This document shows positions 42,568 through 54,008 of a stretch of DNA of 64,000 nucleotides, in pieces. Every line of letters begins with the position of its first letter. The stretch's first letter is position 1. The position numbers and the translations under genes are program-made. The notes under the pieces were generated by a model. It did no database searches. It saw nothing but the letters and a program-made list of their open reading frames with translations, and had not been told where the DNA came from. The DNA comes from Gambelia wislizenii (lineage: Eukaryota; Chordata; Lepidosauria; Squamata; Crotaphytidae). The stretch is taken from positions 113,613,116 to 113,677,115 of the forward strand of contig JAUMIR010000005.1 in assembly GCA_030847615.1 (NCBI GenBank). Reading direction: 5' to 3'.

Positions 42568-45392
42568 AAATGGTTTTGCAAGACAAACCCAACCAAGCAG
42601 AAATTGTTTTGACTGAATTTTCTTGACAAAATTATTAGTTATCAATTGATATGCAAACTGAACCATGCCATGCTGAAATGGCCGCACTGAAATGTCCTAG
42701 ACCCCAAACACTATTGTCATAAGCCTCATTCACTCTCAATAAAGCCACTATATTAGGTATACCAAGCAATACAAAATAAAATTTCTTATCTTTTCACATG
42801 AAATCACTTCACTGCTCACTTCTGTATGGTTTGGATACAGGCAAAGTAAGAAATATTTATGTACCACTGAAACCAGTGGGACTTTAGGATCTCTCACTTT
42901 TCACATTGAATTTGATAGGATGTCAGTTTATCTAGTTTTCTTCCAGTTCTGTGGATTTTGGCCCAGTCCATAGCACTATGCTGCAATATCTGGTTTATAA
43001 TAGCCCAAAGCATTTTGCTGCATGAAGAACAAAATTGTGCCCCCTTCTTCCAGCTGGGAAAGTTATTGGGTTACAAGCATCCAAAATCCTATTTTGGTTC
43101 TACATTTTTTTCTAAGCTCTGTTCTCCCCTCTCCACTCCATGGATAGAAGCTGATGGGACTGGCTGTTGAATCTAATTTCAACACTTAGTATGGTAGTGT
43201 CTTCAACCCAACAGAGGGCGATAAGCTTAAAGGGTAAAAGGCAGGTCATGTGGCACATACAACTATGTCCTCAAATAAGTTGGCACTTCTCCTCTCCACA
43301 AAGATTTGATGTCTGGGGCCACTGCCTCATTTAACCTAATGGTAGGACTGGCCTTAGCTCTGTACATCAGACAGTTTCAAGACTTTTAGTAGCTCAGATC
43401 AGAGAACATATCTGAGCCAGAACTTTTATAGGGATCATGTTTCAGCACTGGCTCTACTCACTGGCACTACCCAAGCTGGATAACAAACAGCCCAAATGGC
43501 TGCCCAAGAGCTCTCAGGTCACTAAGACCCCTGTGGGCTCAAGTCCTGACAGTCCTGCAATGGGTCCTGCATGGGGATATATGTGAGCAAGAACTTCCTA
43601 TTTAGTGAAATTTTGGATTATTATTATATCTAATCAATAACTTGCCTTATCTAGATAATAGTTGTTGATGCAGTCAAGTAGCTGACCAGGGTTTTATTTT
43701 GGTGGGTATTTTTTTGGGGGGGGTCAGGGGAGGGGAAAATTCTCCAGTAGGAAAGTCATACTTAGTTAGATAGCTGGCATTAAAGCAAAGATCTAGCCAG
43801 GATTGCTATATCTTCTAGTATCCTGGCTGTTTCTGGAATCCTGGGAATGTATTGAAGCTTTTGCTAGTAGGAATAGTGTTTATATGCAGGAATGCTGAGA
43901 AAGGAATAGATTTAGAATGGGGAAGGCCTTAGCTGTAAGGTGAGTTCATCAGAACCTATAGGCAGTTGTATAATGAGTCTCCATTCCTCCATGCCTCCAT
44001 TCCTGAAGCTCTGAAGCTGTGTGCTATCCTATTCTGAAGAATCAGTAGGAACAGTGCAAGTATATCTGATTCCCATATTTCATCTGTTCTGTGTTTGAGT
44101 TTCCTAAGCAACTGATGTTAAGATGTCTCTCTCCATGGCTGGGTTTTGCCTGGATCTGAGGTACCGAGTGACCCACCTCTTCCCCTAAAACCAGGTACTA
44201 GGCATCTATCTGTATGCTCATCCTGGCTGTACAGAATGCTAGGGTTCAATATCCATTGATTCCACTAACAGGCAATCAGGCATCTAACGTGTTAAAAAGA
44301 AACATGCTGGCCTTCTGCAGGAAGAAACAGAAATCATCTGGACACATAATGAAATATGGTCTCCTATTTCTATATTGTGTGTAGATTATATTGTGCTAAC
44401 TGAAGCAAAATAATATTGAGTATTAGAGGCAAGCGCCTGAAAAACATTAGCTTCATAGGAACTCAAATGAGAGCATACAGCATTTGAGGGAAAATAGTGT
44501 CGTGCAACAATTCTGAATAAAATGCAATTTGTTTGCTGAAAATGACTCTTGTCTCTGCCTTTCCTTTATAATCTTTCCTGACGGTAGATATTCTTATCTG
44601 CAGTTTAATCTGCCAGACTTCCCTAACATAATATACATCTTGCGATTCCCAATTTTACCACAAAAACAAACTTTCTTTATACTCTCAGAATGACATGGGG
44701 GGAACAGACCAAAAATCAGTTCTTCGTATTACTCCAGAGATTTATCATGCTAGAGAGAACAATTTTGTATTGTAACTAACTGGGAAAATGTGAAATATGC
44801 AGCAAGAGCGAAGGATTCCCCCATGAGCACCACATACACAGACAACCCAAATGTGATTATGGCAAAGGTTGTGGTTTATTGACAACAAATAGAGGGACAG
44901 ATTCCTTAAAACAACACAGTTAAGAGCAACTCACTATTTTATATGGCAGTTGTGTTTGCTTGGAGATGGTTGTTCCCCACCCCCAACCTTCAAATCAGTG
45001 TCTATATAGTACACAGTTGGAACCGGTACTTATAGCAAGTGCTTTGGAAATGTTATTGTTTACAACTAGAACTCCCCAAATGCCCTCACCAGCTTGGTGA
45101 TTAGCAACACTGGCTGAATATTCTGAGAGTTGCAGTCCAAAGTAACTTTCCCAAGCTCTGCTTGTGGCTTGGGACAGACATCGGGTCTGAAGTGGAACCA
45201 GCAGATGGTCCTGTTCATTGACCATGCAATGGAAGAAGATTAGAACACCCTCATTGTAAGGACTGCTGATACACACCTACTCTTTCCTATATGGGAACAA
45301 AGCACCTATTATTTTGTAAGACTTTTCTATTGTAGAAAGGTAGACACTATGTAGTTCCATGCCTTTCCCCCCTGGGAAATCACTGTTAATGA
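42568..45392. other. Intergenic DNA, nothing recognised
   Basis: About 2.8 kb of ordinary-looking AT-rich DNA. A T-run and G-run occur at 43706-43724. No coding region, no retroelement motif and no clear inverted repeat seen. Confidence 0.5.
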
Positions 45393-45854
45393 TCGATGCA
45401 TGGAATAACGAGGCAAGACACAGAAATTGGGTTGAAATATGGGCCACTTTATTGATCTTTACCTACTTAGTTATTTATTTCTTAGGGTATGCGAACCTAC
45501 AAGGGGAGACCCAGTACGGGACCGGCTGGAGCAGACGGTCAGCCTGACCTGTCCCCCAGCTTCCCTGGGCGAATCACCTGAGCCCCAGGGGGAATCCCAG
45601 TGTTCGGGATGCCCCCCAGGCACCATCTGCTGGGAGGCTCATACCTGACCGCAAATCCTCAAGCCGCACAGCTTCTGAAGAGGATTGCAACCTGACACTG
45701 TCCCCAAGGATAGCCTACCTCTGCTGCACACCATCCATTCAGATGCTGGTGCAGTTCAGTATGGTCTATCCTTCCACTCAAATTGAGGTTGCCATAAGTG
45801 AATGCTGAATCCTTGTCTCCCTACTCCAGCCAAAATAAGGGGTAAGTGTCAACT

Positions 45855-46495
45855 TTAGCCCCTATCCCCCACCAGGGAGGCCAACACGGCCCTCACCCCG
45901 GCTTGCATACCCTCAAGACATAACTGGATCCCCTTGTCTGATAAGTGGATCCCATCAACCCTGTAGAGATCTGGGAATTGATATGATATTCCCGGATATT
46001 GGATGAAATGGCCCACGCCATTATCCATTGCCAGGTGAACCACACTGTTAATCTTCTTTCGGGCAATATCCAGTTGTCTGGTGTCCCCATCCCCAGGGTA
46101 AGTCTGCCATGGAATGATGTCAGACCAGATCAAGTGCACGTGGCCATGTCGCCTCGATATATGTCAGCAAGGGCCTGAAGGGTCAATGCCCTGCCTTTCA
46201 GCAGACCCAGATCATTTCCTCTAAGATGTAACACAAGAAGATGAGGAGGAGGTCCACAACACTCCTGAAACAGCAAATTGATTAAACCATTCCATTTCAA
46301 ACCCCTCTTGCCCAGCCATTCAACCGTGGCGGTCTCTCCGAGACCCAGATGAGGACCCAGGTGGCTGGTTCTGGAATAGTGGGATGCCCAATAAACAAAG
46401 CTGTGGCCACATATCAATACCCAGTACCTGAATACATCTGAAAGAGAACACATGAATACATCTGAAAGAAAACACATAGAAGTCGAAGGAAACAC
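45855..46495 (-). pseudogene. Element B SGNH-hydrolase-like domain
   Basis: Two minus frames joined by a frameshift near 46135. The first (46495-46130) has 'VLICGHSFVYWASHYSRTS', with GHS as the block I nucleophile serine, and 'LLVLHLRGNDLGLLKGRAL', with R-G-N-D as block III (oxyanion Asn). The second (46139-45855) has 'LIWSDIIPWQTYPGDGD' and 'LYRVDGIHLSDKGIQLCLEG', with D-G-I-H as the Asp/His block V. All catalytic positions of an SGNH/GDSL esterase fold are therefore visible in order. Downstream of a recombinase such a domain is a feature of Ngaro-type elements; its substrate and role are unknown. The frameshift makes this copy non-functional. Confidence 0.8.
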
Positions 46496-46529
46496 ATAGA
46501 GGTTAAACTTAAGTTATCCCACATCAGTA

Positions 46530-47438
46530 GCAAATTGGTCGAACATAACCCTTATAGGCACCTGGCTTCCACCTGCCCAGCTTTTTGATTGCCTCCGGCC
46601 ACATACCCATCGCTGCCGCCATAGAGGCGGCCCCAATTCAAACATAATGTTTGCAGAAGTGCACACCTCCCAACCCTAAGCGTGCTAATGCGCTATTAGT
46701 GAGTGCCCAGAATTGATAACGAGTCAGGGAGGAACCATCAAAGTGACAGAATAAAGGTCCAGGTTGGGTGGGCCACAGGTTAAGATATTCCCTTAGGGCT
46801 GCCACCAGGCATAAGGTCCTGTCCTGACATACCTGGAGCACAGTTCTCTCCCCTCTTCCTAGTTGATCAGTTTTGGAGCACCGAATCTGAATCGTAACTT
46901 CATTAGGACCCATGCTGAGGTCCCCCAAACTAAGGGCCAGGCCAGACTTTTCCCGTTTAGATGATGCCACCAACTCACTGATACGTAAGGCACCGAAAAA
47001 ATCTGTGAGGGATGCGGCGTGGAGTAGAGCAGCCTCAAAGGGCGTTGAACAAATGGTGGGCCAAACCTGGAACAACCCCTTAAGAATTGCTGGAGATAGG
47101 GGTTGCCTATTGTTGGCAGTTTTACTCCACTCCCTTGCCCAACCCTTCAATGCCTTCCTAATTCTAAAATCTGATGTGGTGCCTGGCAACCCCTGAGCCT
47201 TACTCCAGAAGGCCAAGGCTGCCAACCTGGACCATATGGATCGAGGGGCAAGGCCCCTGTTACTCAGGACAACACAGAAGTGGAGCAGATGGGGGACAGG
47301 TATTGGCCACGTGTTGTCGAGGTTCATGCTGGTCCGAAACTTAAAAAACTCCAGAATAGCCCTCTTATACACCTTCCTTGTGCTGGGAGCGATAGAGTGG
47401 CTGATGGCCTTAACTATTTTGCACATCCAAGCTCCCAC
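46530..47438 (-). pseudogene. Element B tyrosine recombinase with stop at the catalytic Arg
   Basis: Minus frame 47438-46638 gives the SAM-like N-terminal domain ('YKRAILEFFKFRTSMNLDNT', 'LAPRSIWSRLAALAFWSKAQ') and most of the catalytic domain: 'FGALRISELVASSKREKSG' (first catalytic Arg in ALRISEL) and 'IQIRCSKTDQLGRGERT' (the conserved Lys). The second box reads K-H-Y-V-stop-I-G-A-A-S, where H-x-F-R-I-G-A is expected; the Arg codon is a TGA at 46638-46640. The frame then continues 'KKLGRWKPGAYKGYVRP', which holds the nucleophile Tyr. A single nonsense change, likely CGA to TGA, has removed both the Arg and the rest of the protein. Confidence 0.88.
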
Positions 47439-49129
47439 AAATCCGTTGGCATCGGATCCAGCATCTTGGAGGCTCCCGGTGCTAATTGCCTGAAGCGCTC
47501 CATCTGCATGTGGGAGAGAGCATCGGCAATGCCGTTGTCCACCCCCGCAATGTGCTTAACAGTGAACAAAATATTATACTTCCAGCAATGGAGGGTAAGT
47601 GCCCTAACCAGCACCATGACCCGTTTTGACTTGGAGGTCAAAGAATTAACAACCTGAACTATAGCTATGTTGATGCACCAAAATTGCACCGTGGAATTGG
47701 CAAACTCTGACGCCCACAATGTGACTGAGACCAGAATTAGAAAGAGCTCTAAAAATGTCAGGTCTGACGTGACAGCAGAATCCAACCAATCCCATGGCCA
47801 ATGTTCAGCGCACCACCTTCCACTATAGTATACCCTGAAACCTAAGGACACCGAGGCATCGGACGCCACCTTAAGTGCGTCGCACACCTGCAGTTCCTCC
47901 CTCCAGAAGGACACCCCATTATACTGCTCTAGGAAGGTATACCATGTGTCTAAGTCCAATCTAATTTCATGGGTAATCCTAAATCTGTGGTGGGGTTGAG
48001 AAACCCCCATGGTGGCCTCACAGAGACGCCAAAGGAAAGCCCTTCCAGGAGCCACAACTTTACATGCAAAATTGAGATGGCCAATCAATTCCTGAAATTC
48101 CTGCAATGTGGCTTTCCTGCGGCCCTAGAAGTAAGTCAGTCTGGCAATCAGGTCATCTATCTTACCGATGGGAAGTCTACAGAATTGATTGACAGTGTCA
48201 ATTTCGATCCCCAGGAAAACCAATTGGTGTGAGGGACCAGCCGTCTTTTCGTTCACGAGGGGGACTCTGAATTCGCCCATGAGAGAATGGAACTGATCCA
48301 TGAGAGAGCGACAGACTCCTGAGCCAAATTTGCCAATAAAAAGGAAGTCATCTAAGTAATGTACAACCCCCGTGAACACCGTTCATTGCTTAACCACCCA
48401 TTCCAGAAAAGTACTGAACTTCTCAAAAGTGGAGCACGAGACAGAGCAGCACATAGGCATAGCCCGGTCCACGTAGAAAAATCCATCAAATGAGAAGCCC
48501 AGCAATTCAAAATAATCAAGGTGGACAGGGGGGAGGCGAAATGCCGATTTGATATCGCACTTTGCCAACTCTGCTCCTAGGCCATGCTGTTTGATAATCC
48601 TAATGGCTATATCGAATGAGGTGTAATGGACAGTGCACAATTTTGGCGGGATGAAATCATAAACAGACTGACCTCGTGGGTATGATAAATGATGGATTAA
48701 GCGGCATTCACCGGGAGCTTTTTTAGGGACAATACCCAATGGGGAGACCTGTAGAGTAGGAGAGGGTGGGAAAAGGAAAGGGCCAATAACCCTGCCTGCA
48801 GCAACTTCCTTTTGAATTTTTTGTTTAACTACATGTTCCAATCCACGCACAGATTTTAGATTTGCCACCCTGTAAGGCTTGCGTTCACCATTGTAAGGGA
48901 TACGAAAACCGTCTTGAAACCCATCCCGTAAGTAACGTGCTGCTGACTGGTCCGGGTATACGTGCAGCCATGCAGCAATACTGTCCAATTTAATTTGACT
49001 GGGGCCCTTTTCCCTGAGGAGCAGGGTTGTTGGCACCTCTCTTTTTCCCTTGCTGGGCCCTACTGGACTGTCCTTTCCCTTTTGGACAGTTCCGAAAGGA
49101 ATGTCCCCCACCACAGATGGAGCACTCAT
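47414..49129 (-). pseudogene. Element B reverse transcriptase and RNase H
   Basis: One minus frame of about 570 codons interrupted by only two stops (TGA at 48380-48382 and TAG at 48122-48124). RT blocks: 'KSVRGLEHVVKQKIQKEVAA', 'VSPLGIVPKKAPGECRLIHH', 'ELAKCDIKSAFRLPPVHLDY', 'AMPMCCSVSCSTFEKFSTF' and 'VVHYLDDFLFIGKFGSGVC' (YLDD). RNase H: 'DALKVASDASVSLGFRVYY', 'LTFLELFLILVSVTLWASEF' and 'KHIAGVDNGIADALSHMQM'. The Asp-Glu-Asp-Asp positions of RNase H appear present. The protein copies element RNA into DNA inside the Gag particle. The frame ends just inside the recombinase start. Confidence 0.9.
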
Positions 49130-50297
49130 GGTGAAAAAGGGAAGGGCAGCGAGAACAGGCCCCCTTTAGTGCTGAACTCCCAACATAAGAGCCACAGCTG
49201 TTGATTAGATGTCTGAGACAATTGGACTGGCTGATGCGGAAAGGTACCTGACTTGCCATTCTGTAGCAAATACCGCTTTGCACCCATTCACCAAGTATGG
49301 GTCGGCTCGGGGACATAACTTGCAACCACAGATGTGAGTTAATAACATCCCACCTCAAAAACGGGTAAGAAGCAGCCATCAATCTAAATGACTCATCATT
49401 TTGAAGCCAAGCAGGACCAGAAAAATCCATGTAAGCCCTGTAGATGATATCAAGGTACCTAATAATGGAGTAGTCCTTATGAAGCTGGCTCTGAAATACC
49501 ACCCCAGCATATATCAGGAATCCCGCTAACCAATTAGACCAGGTTCTGTCAACGTGTCGTTTCTTAATCTTTTCTTTCTCCCTATCATTTAGTTCCTCTT
49601 TTTCTTTCTTATCCAATTTCCCATAAAGCAGTAAGAATATGTCAACATTTTCCCCCTTCAAGATTTTTTCCTTGGTAGCAGGAGCCAAGTGTTCACCCAA
49701 AGCAGGCACCTGATCAAACCCCAAAGGGGTGTGGGGTGGGACCAATGGTGCTTGACCACCCACCGGTGTCCCCGGCATCACTGGGGAGCCTACGTGATTA
49801 AATGCACATGGGGACAGAAATAGCAGCCCTGGCCCTGGGTACCAGCCAAACATGGCAGTAGTCAGGCTCCCCAGTGGAGTGTTAGGTACATGAGTGTTAT
49901 TGCCTGGCTCAGGCGGGCCCCATGGCCAGGCATGTGTGTCAGTGTTATCATTGTGTAACTCACTAGGAGCAGGAGGAGGAGCTGTCAAGATCCCACTGGT
50001 TCCTTCTCCGGGAGACTCAGCCTCCTCAAAGTTGTCAAGGTTCGCCACTGCATCCCCCTGGTCATCTAAGGCCTGGATTCGAGCAAGAAGTTGGTTAGCA
50101 ACTTCATTAGTCATCCCCCCATTCTCCCTAGCAGGTCGCTTTGGCCTCAGCTGACGTGCCTCCTCCAAAGCCTGCAAACGTTCTAGTATTTTTTGCAAAA
50201 CACCCTCATTAATAGTCTCATTGTCTGGGGGAGGGGGTATTGGTTTAGGGGAAGGCCCTTTGCCCTTTGCACCCCCTCTCCCCTTCCTGGGAGCCAT
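48990..50297 (-). CDS. Element B gag, intact 435-residue frame
   Basis: A single uninterrupted minus frame from an ATG at 50295-50297 (MAPRKGRGGAKGKGP). Residues about 1-30 are basic and Pro-rich. Residues about 30-90 form two coiled-coil-like Leu heptads ('LQKILERLQALEEARQL', 'ANQLLARIQALDDQG'). A Pro-rich linker follows to about residue 205, then a charged and aromatic capsid-like domain from about residue 210, beginning 'LGEHLAPATKEKILKGENVD'. Near the C-terminus is a zinc knuckle 'HHECSICGGGHSFRNCPKGK' (C-x2-C-x3-H-x4-C). It overlaps the start of pol by about 140 bases in another frame. It is the only full-length intact gene-like frame in the window. Confidence 0.85.
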   Translation of the reverse strand: MAPRKGRGGAKGKGPSPKPIPPPPDNETINEGVLQKILERLQALEEARQLRPKRPARENGGMTNEVANQLLARIQALDDQGDAVANLDNFEEAESPGEGTSGILTAPPPAPSELHNDNTDTHAWPWGPPEPGNNTHVPNTPLGSLTTAMFGWYPGPGLLFLSPCAFNHVGSPVMPGTPVGGQAPLVPPHTPLGFDQVPALGEHLAPATKEKILKGENVDIFLLLYGKLDKKEKEELNDREKEKIKKRHVDRTWSNWLAGFLIYAGVVFQSQLHKDYSIIRYLDIIYRAYMDFSGPAWLQNDESFRLMAASYPFLRWDVINSHLWLQVMSPSRPILGEWVQSGICYRMASQVPFRISQSNCLRHLINSCGSYVGSSALKGACSRCPSLFHHECSICGGGHSFRNCPKGKGQSSRAQQGKKRGANNPAPQGKGPQSN

Positions 50298-50319
50298 ATT
50301 GGTGGCAAATATCCAATAA

Positions 50320-51260
50320 CACGCTTTTCAAAATAATAAGGCACTAATTTACGCACAGAACAATAATTGGCAATAGGCTAATTGAATGAATTAAAGAATG
50401 CTAACCAGAATTAATTTGTAGCATTCAGATTGAATAAAAGAATTAAGAACTTGCAAAAGTAGAGTCATTTGCCTAAATTCAAAATAAAGTCAAATTGAAA
50501 ATAAATCCAAAATGTAAACTATAAAATGCAAAATGAATTCAAAATGCAAAACATGAACTCCCAAGCAAGCTGCAAATTAAACCAAACATAAATCCAGGTT
50601 GCAAACTCAAGCCCGGAAATAAAAATAAATTCAAATTAAATTCAAATTGTGACTTCAAATTGTAAATTAAATCAAATAGTAACTATAAAATGCAAATGTA
50701 AAAATGCGCAGAAATGCCAGAAAATGAAAACAAATTCCAAAATGCAAGTGTGATATAAAAAATTCAAAAGGCAAAATATCAAACACAATAAAACATCCAA
50801 AAATCAGAATAAAGTCAAAAGCAAAATATAATACAACATAATTCAAAATGCAGCAAAATCCAAATAAAGTCAAAAGCATAATAGAAAATACAAAATAAAT
50901 GCAAGAAAAAATTCAAAAATGTAACCTATAACGTGCAAAATGTAAAAATGTGCAGAAAATAAAGAAAATGAAAACAAATTCCAAAATGCAAAGTGTAAAT
51001 TAAATCAAAATGTAAACTATAAAATGCAAAATGTAAAAATGCTCAGAAAATGAAAACAAATCCCAAACTGCAAAATGTGATAAACAGAAAAAACTCAAAG
51101 CAAAATAAATGTGAGATAAATTCAAAGGTAGAAATTAATTCAAAATTAATTCTAAATATAAAAAACAAAACAAATGCGAGATAAAATTCAAAGGTAGAAA
51201 TTAATTCAAAATTAATTCAAAATAGAAAATACAAAATAAATGCGAGATAAAGGTAGAAAC
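50320..51260. repeat. AT-rich irregular tandem array upstream of element B gag
   Basis: About 940 bases, A-rich on the plus strand, made of 'caaaatgcaaa' and 'aaattcaaa' words. A longer unit ('aactataaaatgcaaa...gaaaatgaaaacaaattcc') recurs at about 50688, 50925 and 51018. Another ('aaattaattcaaaattaatt') recurs at about 51140 and 51200. It probably belongs to the 5' region of element B. Confidence 0.75.
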
Positions 51261-51599
51261 CCAATCCATGTGGTGAGTCAAAGCCCTCCAACAAAGGCCC
51301 CAACCAGACCAGGCCCCCAACCCGGCCTCCCCCTGAAAGGGCCCGGCTTCGTGGTGGGATGAGTCCCTCAAAAAAGGCCAGAAGCCCCAAGGAAACAGGC
51401 CCCCAAACAAAGGTCCCAAACACACCAAAAACATGGTGAGGCAAAAAAAAAAAAAACACGTGGTGAGGCGAAGAGCCAAACATGCCAAACAAAGGAAGCC
51501 CCGTGGGCGTCTCCCCGGCATCACTGCCGCTCACACCCACACACAAGTTTGCACGGCCAACCACTCACCCACCTCCTCCACCTGGAAAATGCCAAAAGC

Positions 51600-51800
51600 A
51601 GGCCCGGCTAGTCGCTCACACCTGTGCCGCTGCCCCGAACGCTCCCCTCCCAGCCTCCCCCCCAGCCACCCTGATCAGCTGCTCTCCCCGTGCAGCTGCT
51701 CCGAATGCCCCTCCCAGCCACCCCTCCCAGCTGCTCCCACCGGCACCGCTGCCCCAAAGGCTCCCTCCCAGCTGCCCTGACCAGCTGCTTCCACCTGCTC
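51600..51800. repeat. C-rich irregular repeat (cagctgct words)
   Basis: About 200 pyrimidine-rich bases with repeated 'cccagctgc', 'gaatgccc' and 'cagctgct' words at about 50-base spacing. Open frames across it on either strand are low-complexity and unlikely to be real. Confidence 0.6.
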
Positions 51801-51916
51801 CACCACCCCGAATGCCCTGACTCAAGGCCCGTGCACCCCAGCAGCCCCCTCACACCGCTCACCGAATGAAGGGAAGGGGGGAGGGTCCAAGCGAGCAGAG
51901 CAGAGCGCAAAGCAAG

Positions 51917-52110
51917 GAGCAAGGCAGGGGGTCCCGAGCGAGCAGAGACGGCAAGGGGAGAATCGATGAGCAAGGCAGGGGGTCCCGAGCAAGCAGAAAA
52001 GGCAAGGGGAGAATCGAGGAGCAAGGCAGGGGGACCCGAGCAAGTGGAGAAGGTGAGGAACAAGGCAGGAGAAGTGAGGAGCAAGGCAAGGGTCCCTAGC
52101 GAGAGGGAGC
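51917..52110. repeat. 51-bp minisatellite
   Basis: Units starting gagcaaggcagggggtcccg at 51917 and 51968 are exactly 51 bases apart and nearly identical; a third starts at 52019 and degrades after about 40 bases, with partial units to about 52100. The first two units share the closing phrase 'ggcaaggggagaatcga'. Confidence 0.85.
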
Positions 52111-52430
52111 GGAGGAGCAAGGCGGGAGGTTGAGAGCAGGGAGAGGGAGCAGGGAGGGCAAGAAGCCGGGTAGAGCAGAGAAGAGGCCAAAGGAAGCAAG
52201 CGGGGCCAAGGAAACAGCGGAACTCTCTCACACACAAAGGAAGCACCATACACACACGGCTGGGCTGCCTCACAAACAAATGCAGCCCAGTTGAACCAAA
52301 CCAGCTCTAGCGAAACAGATCTCGGATCCAACGCAGTCTGTTTCAGGGGGAAAAAGAGGAGGAGGCCAGGGGTGGCAAACGGCTAAATAGGCCTGACTAA
52401 ACTCCTCCCCAGCCTCCTCCCAGCCAGGGC
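52111..52430 (-). other. Probable 5' end region of element B
   Basis: G/A-rich on the plus strand, ending in a purine run at about 52346-52368. By position this may be the promoter and 5' end of element B, but I could not find the matching terminal repeat. Confidence 0.3.
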
Positions 52431-54008
52431 GTGCCTATGCCCTGGCCATTCTTTGCCCTTGTCTCCCTGCCCATCATTAAAACACCTCCCCCGGATCAAC
52501 CATTCTTGCAGATCCGGGGTATGTGTGTGTGTCTGTTACAGAGCATCCCTGGAGAATGTGTCTCTCTGAGCAGGGATGAGAGGCAGTTCCTGCTTCCCAG
52601 TTGCCTCCAAGCCTCTCTCCTTCTTCCCACCACAGCACAGCAACAGCCTGTGCAGGGCTGGACAGGCACAGGGGGTATTTTGGGACACAGAAGACTAGAG
52701 AATAGCTCTTTGCATCCCACCCAGAACAGTTCATACATAGCCACTAATACAATTCTGGCCATTTTCTCATCAAAGAACGGAAGGTTGCCCTGGCTTTTTG
52801 ATTTCATTTGTCAATCTGTTAGTGACATTTGTTCATATTTTATTTTACATCTGCCAATAGAAAACCTCCCAGCAAACTCTGAGCACTCTGAGGTTATCTG
52901 ATTTTAACTGAACATAAATCAAAGAGACAGGGAGGGTAGGGGCAGTGGAGGAAGGAGAGACCTCTTTTCAATTATAACTTTTATTGGCCAGAGGAGCACC
53001 TGAAAAATTAGAAAGATACTCCTTCAAAATGATCATCACCAGTGGAATCACCAAATCAAATAATCATTCACCAAAAGAGAAAACTGTGGGAAATTGTCAA
53101 AAATTCAACTTACAGGGAGACCAAAGTCCAAGCATCTAGTGAACAAAAAGGGAGGGGGAACCCAGGTGGACAGAACCTACTATTTTTCATTCTCTTGCAG
53201 TTCGCCCATGAATTCAATGCACTGAACAGATCAGCAAATGGAGATTTCAAATGAGTAAGTGAGATTTGTTATGAAAGTGGAAAGATACAGATGGCATGCA
53301 ATTATTCACACTGCCTCAGAAAGCTGCTATGATGATACTATTAAAATATGAGAGTTGATTAGTGTGTTCATCAGGATTTCTACATGGAAAATAAGCACTT
53401 GAAATAAAATCCAAATGGATTTTAAAAAATCACCTCAATGTTCAGTGGTGCTTTCAGTTACAGTGAGGTTAAGGAGTCGAAAAAAAATCAACTATAAAAC
53501 TGGATGACCTAGACAAGGCTTTTTTTCCTGCCCCCTCTCTTCTGAAAGCTCATCTAATGTAATCCACTGCTTCCTTTTCATTATAGCCACAGAGATCTCA
53601 TGCAGCCTATCATAATCCGAGACCACTGTATGTGTTGTGCAAAGTGTGTGATAAGTAGAGGCAGACTTTTTCTCCTTCTCTCCTCCCACCCTACCTTGGA
53701 GAAATCTTATAAAAATACAACTGGATCTATTTGGATCTGTTCAACTGTAGCAGCAGCATAGGATGGGACTTAAAGTTAGATGTACAAGGCTGGTGCCAGC
53801 AATGAAAATCCCATGTTAAGTTCTCTTCCTCTTCCATCAGATGTGGTACAATCTGCTTTGCACTTTGATATTGTGCAACACATTTCCTGCTGCAGCCAAT
53901 GTTGTGAAACAGGGATGAAGGAATGCAGAGCGTATTCACAACACAACATTGAGGAAGGATTTTAGAGGTTGGAGAACTTGACTGATTTCATTGCAATTAG
54001 TCACAGTC
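52431..54008. other. Intergenic DNA, nothing recognised
   Basis: About 1.6 kb. A 156-codon open frame at 52431-52901 resembles no family I know and has no supporting context. No named repeat seen. Confidence 0.45.

Larger units (their letters stand above)
45393..50300 (-). mobile_element. Tyrosine-recombinase retrotransposon B with SGNH-like domain (Ngaro-type)
   Basis: The best preserved YR element here: minus strand, gag (50297-48990), RT/RNase H (49129-47414), recombinase (47438 to about 46500) and an SGNH-hydrolase-like region (46495-45855). Pol overlaps gag by about 140 bases in another frame and the recombinase overlaps the end of pol. A polyadenylation signal AATAAA lies on the minus strand at about 45452 (complement), shortly before the 3' end near 45400. 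This gene order with a trailing hydrolase domain is known from Ngaro-like vertebrate elements. Its non-coding 5' part probably extends through the repeats to about 52400. Confidence 0.85.

Noticed and set aside
51608..52331. Overlapping minus-strand frames of 223 and 169 codons, Ser/Leu/Pro-rich
   Set aside because: They run through a 51-bp minisatellite and a C-rich repeat. Several frames are open at once because of composition, so they are not real genes.
52431..52901. 156-codon plus-strand open frame
   Set aside because: No motif, no family resemblance and no supporting context; likely chance.
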